From positions 27,192 through 91,191 of the forward strand of contig CAZWDL010000009.1 in the NCBI GenBank assembly GCA_964632995.1: a stretch of DNA of 64,000 bases. Reading direction: 5' to 3'. The notes beneath the pieces are model-generated. The model did not search any database and was not told the origin of the DNA. It was given only the letters and a program-made list of their open reading frames with translations. The stretch's first letter is position 1; each line of letters opens with the position of its first letter. Origin of the DNA: CAZWDL01 sp964632995 (GTDB taxonomy: Bacteria; Bacteroidota; Bacteroidia; Chitinophagales; Saprospiraceae). Below are positions 29,351 to 38,551 of the stretch, piece after piece. The position numbers and the translations under genes were made by a program.

Positions 29351-29905
29351 TTACTTACCTGCCGTCTTTCCTGCTTTGCGCCTGATCTGCTCGCCCGTGA
29401 AGCGAATACCTTTACCCTTATACGGCTCCGGTTTGCGGAAAGAACGGATCTTCGCAGCAATTTGACCGATGAGTTGCTTGTCGATGGCTTCCAGGCGGAC
29501 GATCGGGCTTTTCCCTTTTTCCATCTTGGTTTCCACTTTCACTTCATCGGGAACCATGAAGTAGATTGGGTGCGAATACCCTACCGTCAGCTGCAGCAAC
29601 TGGCCCATGTTTTCAGCCCGGTAACCGACGCCTACCAATTCCAGCTCCTTAACGAAGCCCACGGTGACTCCTTCTATCAGGTTCTGAAGGATGGCCCGGT
29701 ACAGGCCGTGCATGGCTTTGTGGCGCTTTTGCTCGGTTGGCCGCTCGATGTTGAGCACCCCGTCTTCTACTTTAAGGATGAGATCGGGACTCACCTGCTG
29801 TTTCAGTTCTCCCTTAGGGCCTTTGACCGTAACCATGTTGCCCTTGCTGATATCGATCTCCACTTTATCGGGAATATTTATCGGCGCTTTACCTATCCTT
29901 GACAT
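29351..29905 (-). CDS. rplF: Large ribosomal subunit protein uL6
   Basis: L6 (184 residues) consists of two related domains near the sarcin-ricin loop. The start MSRIGKAPINIPDKVEIDI and the C-terminal signature KPEPYKGKGIRFTGEQIRRKAGKTA are both clear. A 101-nt spacer precedes rplR. Confidence 0.96.
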   Translation of the reverse strand: MSRIGKAPINIPDKVEIDISKGNMVTVKGPKGELKQQVSPDLILKVEDGVLNIERPTEQKRHKAMHGLYRAILQNLIEGVTVGFVKELELVGVGYRAENMGQLLQLTVGYSHPIYFMVPDEVKVETKMEKGKSPIVRLEAIDKQLIGQIAAKIRSFRKPEPYKGKGIRFTGEQIRRKAGKTAGK

Positions 29906-29954
29906 TTTTCAAAATTTTAGAGCTGATCGAATACGAATGAGATCTATCATCCTT

Positions 29955-30365
29955 TTAGTATATGTAGCAGAGCAGTTCGCCTCCGACGTGTTCTTCCCGG
30001 GCTTGCTTATCCGTCATAAGTCCTTGGGAAGTGGAAACGATGCACACGCCCAATCCGTTAATGACGCGCGGCAATTCGTCAGCCTTAGCATATTTGCGCA
30101 GGCCGGGCTTGCTAATGCGCCCCAGTTTCCGGATAATCGGTTGTTTGGTCTGCGGATCGTATTTCAGGGCGATTTTGATAAGGCCCTGATTACCTTTGCC
30201 GGTGCCCTCTTCAAACTTATATTTCAGGATGTAGCCCTGATCGTAAAGAATTTTAGTAATATTCTTTTTCAGATTAGAGGCGGGAATATTCACCACGCGG
30301 TGCCTTGCCTGCTGCCCGTTGCGAATGCGGGTCAAATAATCTGCAATAGGATCTGTAACTGCCAT
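29955..30365 (-). CDS. rpsH: Small ribosomal subunit protein uS8
   Basis: S8 (136 residues) binds helix 21 of 16S rRNA and in E. coli represses the spc operon. It begins MAVTDPIADYLTRIRNGQ and ends with the conserved VSTSQGLMTDKQAREEHVGGELLCYIY. Confidence 0.96.
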   Translation of the reverse strand: MAVTDPIADYLTRIRNGQQARHRVVNIPASNLKKNITKILYDQGYILKYKFEEGTGKGNQGLIKIALKYDPQTKQPIIRKLGRISKPGLRKYAKADELPRVINGLGVCIVSTSQGLMTDKQAREEHVGGELLCYIY

Positions 30366-30504
30366 TTTCCAATGGTTGCGCCGACCGGTTTTCCATGATA
30401 TAGGGTACGCGGGAACCTTGCCAGCTGTTAATAAATAGGTGGCGCCTGCATTTTTTGGGCGCCTGACGCCATCACTGTGGCGAATTATTTTTCAGGTGCT
30501 GTAT

Positions 30505-30774
30505 TTACCAGCTTGCCTTGGTAACGCCCGGGATCTTACCTTCGAGCGCCATTTCACGGAACTTGTTACGGCAGATGCCGAATTGACGCATATAGCCTTT
30601 GGGGCGGCCGGTCAGCTTGCAGCGGTTGTGCAGGCGAATCGGGTTGGAGTTGCGGGGAAGCTTGTCGAGTTCTTCCCAGCGACCTTCCTCCTTCAGCTTT
30701 TTGCGAAGTGCGGCGTATTTGGCTACCATCTGCTCTCTCTTCTTTTCCCGTGCGATGATTGATTTCTTAGCCAT
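30505..30774 (-). CDS. rpsN: Small ribosomal subunit protein uS14, zinc-free long form
   Basis: This 89-residue S14 is of the longer C-minus type: the zinc-ribbon CxxC pairs of the short form are missing. It ends [36 protein letters not shown], the standard signature. Confidence 0.96.
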   Translation of the reverse strand: MAKKSIIAREKKREQMVAKYAALRKKLKEEGRWEELDKLPRNSNPIRLHNRCKLTGRPKGYMRQFGICRNKFREMALEGKIPGVTKASW

Positions 30775-30806
30775 TGTAAGTTGAAAATTTTATACTGATA
30801 TAAATA

Positions 30807-31361
30807 TTATCGTTGATTCCGGAACGGCATGCCCAGTGCTTTGAGCAACGCCAATGCTTCGGCGTCTGTTCTGGCCGTCGTAACGAAAGTGACATCCATG
30901 CCGTTGATATTGCTCACCTTGTCCAGGTCGATCTCCGGAAAAATGATCTGTTCGGTAATGCCCATGGAATAATTCCCGCGCCCATCGAAGCTTTTATCAT
31001 TGATGCCTCTAAAATCGCGAACACGCGGCAGCGCTACGTTAATCAGGCGGTCGAGGAATTCGTACATACGGCTTTTACGCAGGGTAACGCGCGCGCCTAT
31101 GGTCATGTCTTCCCGCAACTTAAAGTTAGAGATCGATTTCTTGGCGCGGGTAGGAACAGCTTGCTGACCTGCGATGATAGACATTTCCGCGATCGCATTA
31201 TCGACCAGCTTCTTATCCTGAGTAGCTTCACCGATACCCTGATTAATAGCAATCTTTTTCAGGCGAGGCACCTCCATAATACTACTGTACTGGAACTGCT
31301 CCATCAGCGCGGGTACTACTTCTTCCTGGTATTTCTTTTGTAACTTAGGTATATAACTCAT
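30807..31361 (-). CDS. rplE: Large ribosomal subunit protein uL5
   Basis: L5 (184 residues) holds 5S rRNA in the central protuberance. The [20 protein letters not shown] and [19 protein letters not shown] motifs are present. The ATG at 31361 (MSYIPKLQ) overlaps the rplX stop by one base; a GTG one codon upstream is possible but less likely. Confidence 0.95.
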   Translation of the reverse strand: MSYIPKLQKKYQEEVVPALMEQFQYSSIMEVPRLKKIAINQGIGEATQDKKLVDNAIAEMSIIAGQQAVPTRAKKSISNFKLREDMTIGARVTLRKSRMYEFLDRLINVALPRVRDFRGINDKSFDGRGNYSMGITEQIIFPEIDLDKVSNINGMDVTFVTTARTDAEALALLKALGMPFRNQR

Positions 31362-31720
31362 CACTTAATGATTTCACCGGATTTCTTTGAATAACGAATC
31401 AAATTTCCTTCCTCATCCTCTTTTCTCCCGATGCGGGTAGGTTCTCCGGTTTTCGGGTCCACCAACATCAGGTTGGAAATGTGAATGGGGGCGGGCACTT
31501 CCTGAATGCCTCCCGGATTGTCTTGAGTCGCTTTGGTATGTTTCTTGACCATATTGACCTCATCGACGATAGCGCGTTTTTTTTCGGGAAATACCTCGAG
31601 TACTTCCCGCACTTTCGTACGGTCTTTGTAGGCTCCGGCAATGACCACTACCTTGTCTCCCTTTTTGACATGCAGTTTGGGAGCAAAACGTTTATTGCCA
31701 GTATTTCCTTGCTTTGCCAT
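31361..31720 (-). CDS. rplX: Large ribosomal subunit protein uL24
   Basis: L24 (119 residues) is an assembly initiator with an N-terminal KOW motif ([27 protein letters not shown]). The C-terminal [32 protein letters not shown] matches the family. It is translationally coupled to rplE through a one-base overlap. Confidence 0.95.
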   Translation of the reverse strand: MAKQGNTGNKRFAPKLHVKKGDKVVVIAGAYKDRTKVREVLEVFPEKKRAIVDEVNMVKKHTKATQDNPGGIQEVPAPIHISNLMLVDPKTGEPTRIGRKEDEEGNLIRYSKKSGEIIK

Positions 31721-31826
31721 GGTTTTTTTCTATTAACCGGAAGCCCTGTTTGCGGCCTCCTTTTTTTCAAATCAATTAAAAATCAGGACGCTTGCCCCTA
31801 ATTTTGAGTAGCCTCTGCGATTGCTC

Positions 31827-32192
31827 TCAGAGCACTTCAGGAGCCAGCGAGACGATGCGCATATAATCTCTTTCGCGCAATTCGCGGGCGACAGGCCCGA
31901 ATATACGGGTGCCGCGAGGTTCATCCTGAGCTGTAAGCAGTACGACGGCATTATCGTCAAAGCGGATGTAGGATCCGTCGCGACGACGAATTTCTTTTTT
32001 AGTCCGTACAACGACGGCTTTACTCACCGTACCTTTCTTGACGCCGCCCGGCGTAGCCACTTTTACAGAGACGACGATCTGGTCGCCGATCGAGGCGTAG
32101 CGTCGCTTGGAACCTCCCAGGACGCGGATGCAGAGCACTTCTTTGGCTCCACTATTGTCTGCTACCCGGAGTCTGCTTTCTTGCTGAATCAT
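31827..32192 (-). CDS. rplN: Large ribosomal subunit protein uL14
   Basis: L14 (121 residues) is a beta-barrel protein that forms bridges with 16S rRNA. It begins [27 protein letters not shown] and ends [29 protein letters not shown] 106-nt spacer separates it from rplX. Confidence 0.97.
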   Translation of the reverse strand: MIQQESRLRVADNSGAKEVLCIRVLGGSKRRYASIGDQIVVSVKVATPGGVKKGTVSKAVVVRTKKEIRRRDGSYIRFDDNAVVLLTAQDEPRGTRIFGPVARELRERDYMRIVSLAPEVL

Positions 32193-32319
32193 GACTCGTT
32201 TATTTTTAGCGCGATTTATGGTTATCGGTATGACGGCTAATGGTCAGAGATCGCGTACACAAATCGCCGATGGCTAAATTAAAAGTTGGTTCAAATAGTT
32301 CCCGGACAACTGCAAAGTT

Positions 32320-32577
32320 TTACTTAGCACGTTCGAGGATCTCGATGAGGCGCCAGCGCTTTCGCTTGCTCATCGGGCGAGTTTCCATGATGCGGACCAT
32401 ATCGCCGATGTTGCAATCGTTCTTTTCGTCGTGCGCGGTGAACTTTTTGCTTTTTTTGACAAACTTACCATAGATGGGGTGACGCAGGCGACGTTCTACA
32501 CTGACAGAGATGGTTTTTTCCATCTTGTTGCTGGTCACAATCCCGATTCTCGTTTTTCTGAGATTTCTATCTGTCAT
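32320..32577 (-). CDS. rpsQ: Small ribosomal subunit protein uS17
   Basis: S17 (85 residues) is an OB-fold protein contacting 16S helix 11. [25 protein letters not shown] is the conserved N-terminus, so ATG 32577 is selected over 15 upstream codons without similarity. The signature [24 protein letters not shown] is present. Confidence 0.95.
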   Translation of the reverse strand: MTDRNLRKTRIGIVTSNKMEKTISVSVERRLRHPIYGKFVKKSKKFTAHDEKNDCNIGDMVRIMETRPMSKRKRWRLIEILERAK

Positions 32578-32657
32578 TTCATTTTCTATTTGCAGGAAGC
32601 AGCCCGGCCATACAAACCACAACTGCTGGTTGAACTATTTGAATTGATAGAGGCTGC

Positions 32658-32921
32658 TTATTTTTCGCGACGCCTTCTCGCTCTGATTTTCGAACGCTTT
32701 TCCAACTTTTCTTTGGGGGCCTGCTCCAGTTCCCGGCGACGGATCTCCGTCTTCAGGCGGGCAATATCCCGGCGTATTTCGCGCAGCACGATCGGATTTT
32801 CCAAACCCTTAGTGGCGTGATCGAACTTCAGCTTTCGGTATTGCGCCAGGGTTTCTTCCAGTTCGCTCTCCAGGTCCTGATCAGAAAAATCCTGAAGCTC
32901 TAAAAACTTCTTGGTTGCCAT
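32658..32921 (-). CDS. rpmC: Large ribosomal subunit protein uL29
   Basis: L29 (87 residues) lies near the exit tunnel. The core TKKFLELQDFSDQDLESELEETLAQYRKLKF and NPIVLREIRRDIARLKTEIRRRE are conserved. A basic C-terminal tail (KLEKRSKIRARRRREK) makes it about 20 residues longer than the E. coli protein. Confidence 0.94.
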   Translation of the reverse strand: MATKKFLELQDFSDQDLESELEETLAQYRKLKFDHATKGLENPIVLREIRRDIARLKTEIRRRELEQAPKEKLEKRSKIRARRRREK

Positions 32922-33013
32922 TTCAACAAATTATTAATGGTGCAAAGAATAACATATATAAACACTACACCAGACTTTAACTGCCGGGCAGCTTAGTATC
33001 TGTAGCAGCGACT

Positions 33014-33439
33014 TTACTCTCCTTCCTGGTAATCCGGACGAACCACCACCTTCGTCAGAACGGGCAGCTTCTGAGCCGCCAGGCGCAGGGCTTCAGCAGC
33101 GGTCTCGTAGTCAACACTACCGATCTCGAACATGATACGGCCGGGTTTTACCACTGCTACGTAGTGATCCAGTGCGCCTTTACCTTTACCCATCCGCACT
33201 TCCTGCGGCTTGGCCGTAATCGGCTTATCGGGGAAAATCCGGATCCAAACTTTGCCTTCCCGCTTCATGTAGCGCGTCATGGCGATACGGGCAGCCTCGA
33301 TCTGGCGGTTGGTGATGCGGCCGGCCGTGATAGCTTTCAGGCCGAAGGCGCCGAATGAAAGCCGGCTGCCTCTATGCGCCAAGCCTTTATTCCGCCCTTT
33401 CTGCTGCTTGCGGTATTTCGTTCTTTTAGGCTGTAACAT
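33014..33439 (-). CDS. rplP: Large ribosomal subunit protein uL16
   Basis: L16 (141 residues) helps position tRNA at the A and P sites. It begins [19 protein letters not shown] and contains the diagnostic [24 protein letters not shown]... segment with [17 protein letters not shown] perfect 15-bp inverted repeat lies 28 nt upstream, between it and rpsC. Confidence 0.96.
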   Translation of the reverse strand: MLQPKRTKYRKQQKGRNKGLAHRGSRLSFGAFGLKAITAGRITNRQIEAARIAMTRYMKREGKVWIRIFPDKPITAKPQEVRMGKGKGALDHYVAVVKPGRIMFEIGSVDYETAAEALRLAAQKLPVLTKVVVRPDYQEGE

Positions 33440-33466
33440 TGGTCTAAAATTTAGCTTTTTTGTCAG

Positions 33467-33527
33467 AAAAAAATGCCGTACACTGGCTTCGTCCCGAAAA
33501 AGCTCGGCAAAAGTACGGCATTTTTTT
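33467..33527 (-). terminator. Terminator-like perfect inverted repeat between rpsC and rplP
   Basis: Bases 33467-33481 and 33513-33527 are perfect 15-base reverse complements (AAAAAAATGCCGTAC). The 31-nt interior can form a minor helix. Because the arms end in seven A/T, the RNA hairpin is followed by U residues in both directions. It lies after rpsC (stop at 33628) and 28 nt before the rplP start, so it looks like an internal attenuator or a relic terminator. Confidence 0.65.
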
Positions 33528-33627
33528 GATATAATCGAAGTATTGTCCGACTTTTATAAAGCCGATTCAGTCAGAAAACGATCCAATGGAAGAGGACGCA
33601 CGCCCGGTTGATTTCCGGAAAGGCAGC

Positions 33628-34359
33628 TTACCTTCTGCGCCCGCGTCCACGTCCACCGCCGCCACCGCCACCGCGGCGACCACCACGGCCTTTTTCCTTT
33701 TGAGATACACCGACATTAGGCGACAGGTCGCGCTTGCCGAGTACTTCTCCTTTACAGATCCAGACTTTCACGCCGATCTTACCGTAAACGGTAAACGCCT
33801 CTTTGAGCGCATAATCAATATCGGCGCGGAAAGTGTGCAGAGGAGTTCTTCCCTCTTTATATTCTTCTGAGCGCGACATTTCAGCGCCGTTCAGACGACC
33901 TGAGATGCGGACTTTAATGCCTTCGGCACCGGCGCGCATAGTGGACTGAATCGCCATTTTGATAGCACGGCGGTAATTGATCCGTGCTTCGAGTTGTTTG
34001 GCGACTGATTCGGCAACAATGTTGGCGTCCAGTTCCGGTTTGCGGATCTCCACGATGTTGATCTGCACATCTTTACCGGTCAGCTTTTTGAGCTCTTCCC
34101 GGATGCGGTCAACCTCTTGCCCACCTTTCCCGATAATAATACCGGGACGGGAGGTATGCACGGTGATGGTGATGCGTTTGAGGGTACGCTCGATAATAAT
34201 ACGAGCGATACCGCCCTTTTGTACCCGCGCCATAAGATAGGTGCGGATCTGTTCGTCCTCCACCACTTTTTCGGCAAAGTCTTTACCGCCGAACCAGTTG
34301 GATTCCCAACCTCTGATGATTCCTAAGCGATTACCAATTGGATTTGTCTTCTGACCCAT
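33628..34359 (-). CDS. rpsC: Small ribosomal subunit protein uS3
   Basis: S3 (243 residues) lines the mRNA entry channel. The KH domain is seen at about 55-100 ([23 protein letters not shown]) and the C-domain has [30 protein letters not shown]. The C-terminus is a glycine/arginine tail ending [18 protein letters not shown], which resembles RGG RNA-binding tails and is not part of the standard fold. Confidence 0.96.
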   Translation of the reverse strand: MGQKTNPIGNRLGIIRGWESNWFGGKDFAEKVVEDEQIRTYLMARVQKGGIARIIIERTLKRITITVHTSRPGIIIGKGGQEVDRIREELKKLTGKDVQINIVEIRKPELDANIVAESVAKQLEARINYRRAIKMAIQSTMRAGAEGIKVRISGRLNGAEMSRSEEYKEGRTPLHTFRADIDYALKEAFTVYGKIGVKVWICKGEVLGKRDLSPNVGVSQKEKGRGGRRGGGGGGGRGRGRRR

Positions 34360-34391
34360 ATCTGCTATGGTGATTGATTAAATTTAAATAC

Positions 34392-34811
34392 TTATTCTTC
34401 GGATGTCTCTTCCGTTTCAATTTCTTCGATCTCGGCAAAATCCTCCGCATCAGTGGTCTCCAGTGGAATGCGATTTTCCACCACGATGGTTACGTGACTG
34501 GAGCGTTTGCGAATGCGGTGTGCGCGGCCGTGCGGTGCCGGGCGAAAGCGTTTGAGCATACCGGCTTCGTTGGCGTAGGCCGTTTTGATGACCAGGTTGT
34601 AGTCATCGGCATTTTCCAGGTTATCAAGCTTATGCTCCCAGTTGGCGATAGCCGAAAGAAGGGCCTTTTCCAGCCAGGAAGCGGCCTCCTTCTTGGTAAA
34701 GCGAAGGATGGTCAGTGCTTCTATAACATTTTTGCCACGGATATTATCGACGACCAGACGCATTTTGCGTGCTGACATCGGTACATTTCTGAGCTTAGCT
34801 ACTGCTTCCAT
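34392..34811 (-). CDS. rplV: Large ribosomal subunit protein uL22
   Basis: L22 (139 residues) sends a beta-hairpin into the exit tunnel. The core runs from MEAVAKLRNVPMSARKMRLV to RFRPAPHGRAHRIRKRSSHVTIVV. A final ~20-residue acidic extension (DFAEIEEIETEETSEE) follows, longer than the E. coli protein (110 residues). Confidence 0.95.
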   Translation of the reverse strand: MEAVAKLRNVPMSARKMRLVVDNIRGKNVIEALTILRFTKKEAASWLEKALLSAIANWEHKLDNLENADDYNLVIKTAYANEAGMLKRFRPAPHGRAHRIRKRSSHVTIVVENRIPLETTDAEDFAEIEEIETEETSEE

Positions 34812-34937
34812 TTTCTTGTCGTTTTACTTCTTTGACGATCATTAATGTTTTACCAAAGAAGGATCTTCTTTTGCCACCGGCGAATGACTTCGCGTGCGAT
34901 GGAAATAGGTTAATGATGAAGATGCCGGTGGTGGCGG

Positions 34938-35207
34938 TTAGCGCCTGCGGTTACCGGCGTGGCCGCGGAAGTTCCGCGTCGGGGCGAATTCTCCCAGTTT
35001 GTGTCCCACCATATTTTCGGTGATAAAGACCGGCACAAAAGTTTTTCCATTGTGTACGGCGATTGTTTCACCGACCATATCCGGAATAACCATCGAAGCG
35101 CGGGACCACGTTTTGATCACGGTCTTCTTCTTAGTCTCTTTTGCCTTTTCGACCTTTTCCTGCAGTTTGTGAAAAACGTAAGGTCCTTTTTTAATTGATC
35201 TTGCCAT
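34938..35207 (-). CDS. rpsS: Small ribosomal subunit protein uS19
   Basis: S19 (89 residues) is in the 30S head. It begins [19 protein letters not shown] and contains the signature [34 protein letters not shown]. Spacing to rplV is 126 nt. Confidence 0.96.
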   Translation of the reverse strand: MARSIKKGPYVFHKLQEKVEKAKETKKKTVIKTWSRASMVIPDMVGETIAVHNGKTFVPVFITENMVGHKLGEFAPTRNFRGHAGNRRR

Positions 35208-35232
35208 GATTAGTGGATTTCCCGATTACGGA

Positions 35233-36066
35233 TTATTTATTTTTAGTTTTCCTTCTGGAGATGATCAGGCGGTTAGACGATTTTTTACGCTTGCGCGTTT
35301 TTTGTCCTTTTGCCATCACGCCTGTACGCGAGCGCGGATGTCCGCCGGAGGCTCTGCCTTCGCCGCCACCCATTGGGTGATCGACAGGGTTCATTGCTAC
35401 CCCTCTTACGCGCGGACGACGGCCTTTCCAGCGTTTGCGGCCGGCTTTTCCGAGGATACTCAACCCGTGATCAGGGTTGGACGTAGAGCCTATGGTCGCT
35501 TTGCAGGTTTGCAGCACGCGACGCACTTCTCCGCTGGGTAGTTTGACGATGGCGTACTTGCCTTCCCGTCCCATAAGGATTCCATAGGTGCCGGCGCTGC
35601 GTGCCAGAGCGGCGCCTTTTCCAGGTGTCATTTCGATGGCGTGCACCGTTGAACCGAGTGGAATGTTGCGCAGATACATGGCATGGCCGGTCAGGGGAGA
35701 AGCTTTTTCTCCCGACATGATTTCGTCGCCTACTTTCAGGCCTTCCGGAGCGATGATGTAACGCTTTTCTCCATCTTCGTATTCCACCATTGCTATCCAG
35801 GCGCTGCGGTTTGGATCGTATTCGATGGTTCGTACCGTGGCTTTCAGATCATCTTTTTCCCGTTTGAAGTCGATGATCCGGTAGCGGCGTTTGTGACCGC
35901 CGCCGCGCTGCCGAACCGTCATACGGCCGTCGCTGTTGCGGCCGCCGGTTTTCTTCATCGGCGCTAGCAGGCTTTTTTCAGGTTTGCTGGTCGTTAGTTC
36001 CGAATGGGCATTCCCGATGCGATAGCGCGAGCCGGGAGTAACCGGATTGTATTTTTTAACTGCCAT
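35233..36066 (-). CDS. rplB: Large ribosomal subunit protein uL2
   Basis: L2 (277 residues) is essential for subunit joining and peptidyl transfer. The end contains the conserved [21 protein letters not shown] segment, including the functionally important histidine, and [13 protein letters not shown] follows. Length is standard. Confidence 0.97.
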   Translation of the reverse strand: MAVKKYNPVTPGSRYRIGNAHSELTTSKPEKSLLAPMKKTGGRNSDGRMTVRQRGGGHKRRYRIIDFKREKDDLKATVRTIEYDPNRSAWIAMVEYEDGEKRYIIAPEGLKVGDEIMSGEKASPLTGHAMYLRNIPLGSTVHAIEMTPGKGAALARSAGTYGILMGREGKYAIVKLPSGEVRRVLQTCKATIGSTSNPDHGLSILGKAGRKRWKGRRPRVRGVAMNPVDHPMGGGEGRASGGHPRSRTGVMAKGQKTRKRKKSSNRLIISRRKTKNK

Positions 36067-36198
36067 TGCTATGAATGTTTGTCGTCGACCATCGGGCCGG
36101 AGTACCCACCGTCGACGTTTTCCCTAAAATGATTGAAGGATTATCCGCCGGCGGCGGACACAGAGGATTGAAAAAGCTGTTCAATCCTTCATTCCCTT

Positions 36199-36495
36199 TT
36201 ACAAGTCTCCGAAGAAATCGATTTCCTCTCCTTCCACCAGGGTAACGACTGCTTTTTTATAGGCAGGCACGCGGCCCTGAAGGATACCGGAGCGGGTAGT
36301 ACGGCTTTTTAATTTGGCCGGCATCACCATCGTGTTGACCGACTCGACCTGTACGTTGTACATGCCTTCCACGGCCTTTCTGATTTCGATCTTGTTGGCT
36401 TTACGATTAACGATAAAGCTGTATTTATTGAGATCTTCCGTGAGGAGTTCTGCTTTTTCCGAGATGATCGGCTTTATGAGAATTTCCTTTGCCAT
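36199..36495 (-). CDS. rplW: Large ribosomal subunit protein uL23
   Basis: L23 (98 residues) is at the tunnel exit, where trigger factor and SRP dock. ATG 36495 (MAKEILIKPIISEKAELL) matches the family; a longer in-frame extension of 17 codons has no similarity. NKIEIRKAVEGMYNVQVESVNTMVMPAK is the conserved core. Confidence 0.95.
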   Translation of the reverse strand: MAKEILIKPIISEKAELLTEDLNKYSFIVNRKANKIEIRKAVEGMYNVQVESVNTMVMPAKLKSRTTRSGILQGRVPAYKKAVVTLVEGEEIDFFGDL

Positions 36496-36583
36496 GATAT
36501 TATTCGTTTCCGGATATTCCACCTCTTCCGTCGATAGCCGTCCCAACCGGGCGGTTTCTCAGGAGAGGGTGCGCATATCTAGT

Positions 36584-37213
36584 TTAGTTTGCAAATGAAT
36601 TAACGATCTTCTCAACCGAGCCTTCTGAAAGCACCAGTGTTCCGGTTTGGAGTATATCGTAGGTGTTCAGATCTACGGCGCGAACGACATCGACGCCTTT
36701 CAGATTGCGGCTGGACAGGTATACTTCCTTTTCAAAATCACCGGTAACCAGGACTGTTTTCTGACCATTCAGTTTGAGATTGTTCAGAATATTGAGGTAT
36801 TCGCTGGTTTTCGGCGCTTCGAAGGAAAAATCCTCGACGATCACGATCTGGCCGGCATTGGCTTTATTGGCCAGTGCCGATTTACGAGCCAGGCGTTTTG
36901 TCTTTTTATTCAGCCGAACCGTATACTTGCGCGGACGGGGGCCGAAGATGCGGCCGCCTCCCCGGAAGATCGGGTTTTTGATATCGCCGAAACGAGCGGT
37001 ACCGGTTCCTTTCTGGCGCTTGATCTTGCGGGTTGAACCTGCAATCTCGTTGCGTTCCTTTGCTTTGTGGGTACCTTGCCGCTGGTTGGCCTGATACTGT
37101 TTCACCGCCAGATAGACCGCGTGCTCGTTGGGCTCGATACCAAAGATGTTCTCGGGTAGTTCGACGGATCTGCCGGTACTTTCACCTTGGATATTGAGAA
37201 CTTCGAGTTTCAT
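36584..37213 (-). CDS. rplD: Large ribosomal subunit protein uL4
   Basis: L4 (209 residues) has a long tunnel loop, here KGTGTARFGDIKNPIFRGGGRIFGPRPRKY, and a globular domain. In E. coli it represses the S10 operon. ATG 37213 (MKLEVLN) is chosen; ATG 37222 three codons upstream is equally possible, and the further upstream open frame is not conserved. Confidence 0.94.
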   Translation of the reverse strand: MKLEVLNIQGESTGRSVELPENIFGIEPNEHAVYLAVKQYQANQRQGTHKAKERNEIAGSTRKIKRQKGTGTARFGDIKNPIFRGGGRIFGPRPRKYTVRLNKKTKRLARKSALANKANAGQIVIVEDFSFEAPKTSEYLNILNNLKLNGQKTVLVTGDFEKEVYLSSRNLKGVDVVRAVDLNTYDILQTGTLVLSEGSVEKIVNSFAN

Positions 37214-37316
37214 TTTATTCATTTTTTTTACCCGGGTATCCAGTTGTACTTGCAATGATCGCTGACCGGAAAGAAGCCGGCAGAAAAGCAATTCAGTAAA
37301 CCGGATGACCGCCGAA

Positions 37317-37940
37317 TTATTTTTCTAAGATGACGTAAGCTCCTTTATGGCCGGGAACGGCGCCCTTAACGAGTACCAGGTTTTTCTCCGGAAAGACCTT
37401 GAGGACCTGGAGGTTTTGGATCTTGGCGCGTTTGCCGCCGGTGCGGCCGCCCATGCGCATTCCTTTAAAAACCCGTGCAGGATAAGAGGCAGCGCCGATA
37501 GAACCGGGAGCTCGCTGCCGGTTATGCTGGCCGTGGGTAGCGTCGTTGACACCGCGGAAGCCGTGGCGCTTTACGACACCCTGAAATCCTTTTCCCTTAG
37601 TGGTTCCAACGGCGTTGACCAGGTCGCCTTCCGCGAATACTTCGTCAACTTTAATAATATCACCAATGGCTTTTTCGACGATGTTAAAATCGCGAAATTC
37701 AACCACCTGGTGTTTAGGACCTGTTTTGGCTTGGTCGAAATGCCCCAGGAGAGCTTGGGATGTGTTCTTGGCCTTCGCTTCACCGAAACCGATTTGCAGA
37801 GCAGAGTAGCCGTCCGACTCCTCTGTCTTAACCTGCGTGACGACGCAGGGGCCGGCTTCGATTACGGTGCAGGCCACATTATTGCCAGTCGCATCAAATA
37901 CGCTGGTCATTCCAATTTTCTTACCGATTAATCCGTTCAT
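37317..37940 (-). CDS. rplC: Large ribosomal subunit protein uL3
   Basis: L3 (207 residues) is an early assembly protein near the peptidyl transferase centre. [20 protein letters not shown] and the central extension [24 protein letters not shown] mark it clearly. The 207-nt spacer to rpsJ contains a repeat-based inverted structure. Confidence 0.96.
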   Translation of the reverse strand: MNGLIGKKIGMTSVFDATGNNVACTVIEAGPCVVTQVKTEESDGYSALQIGFGEAKAKNTSQALLGHFDQAKTGPKHQVVEFRDFNIVEKAIGDIIKVDEVFAEGDLVNAVGTTKGKGFQGVVKRHGFRGVNDATHGQHNRQRAPGSIGAASYPARVFKGMRMGGRTGGKRAKIQNLQVLKVFPEKNLVLVKGAVPGHKGAYVILEK

Positions 37941-37953
37941 CTGATTTCCTTTT

Positions 37954-38137
37954 AGATTTCAGATTTCAGATGCCAGACATCAGACGGTGATCAGGTTGCC
38001 GGAAAGCGTCCAGGGAATGAATTGCCGCAGCTGCCATCAGAGGCGCCGATTTAAGGGCAAGACTTATAGACGACGTAGCACTACCACATTTACAGCGCAA
38101 GCTGCAAGTCTGAAATCTCGTATCTGGTATCTGACTT
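37954..38137. repeat. Inverted repeat built from TTTCAGA-type words, between rpsJ and rplC
   Basis: The left arm (37954-37985) is a degenerate tandem of AGATTTC/AGATGCC/AGACATC words. The right arm (38108-38137) reads GTCTGAAATCTCGTATCTGG and onward, the reverse complement in imperfect form. About 120 nt separate the arms. Such word arrays look like dispersed intergenic repeats of this genome rather than a ribosomal leader, but they would be transcribed in the operon. Confidence 0.5.
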
Positions 38138-38147
38138 CTATAAAAAA

Positions 38148-38456
38148 TTAAGTCAGTTTCACCTGAATGTCAACGCCGCTTGGCAGTTCCAGTTTGGACA
38201 GGGCATCTACTGTCTTCTGGGTGGGCGTGTAAATTTCGATGAGGCGTTTGTGGGTGCGTAACTGGAACTGCTCACGAGCTTTCTTATTGACGTGCGGAGA
38301 ACGGAGCACGGTAAAGATTTTTTTCTCGGTGGGCAGCGGAATCGGGCCAGTTACAACAGCACCGCTGTTGCGTACCGTCTTCACGATTTTCTCCGTCGAC
38401 TTATCGACCAGGTTGTGGTCGTAGGAACGGAGTTTAATTCTAATTTTCTGATTCAT
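38148..38456 (-). CDS. rpsJ: Small ribosomal subunit protein uS10
   Basis: S10 (102 residues) acts in the 30S head and in transcription antitermination with NusB. It begins [24 protein letters not shown] and contains the [25 protein letters not shown] signature. It lies directly after fusA, so the str and S10 operons are fused. Confidence 0.97.
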   Translation of the reverse strand: MNQKIRIKLRSYDHNLVDKSTEKIVKTVRNSGAVVTGPIPLPTEKKIFTVLRSPHVNKKAREQFQLRTHKRLIEIYTPTQKTVDALSKLELPSGVDIQVKLT

Positions 38457-38551
38457 GCCTTGTTAGGAACTAAGTTTGCTGAAAGCTGCCGGCCCGGGCA
38501 TTTTGGCTAAGGCCGAAACGCCCGGGCCTTCAACTTTTCAACTGGTGAAAA

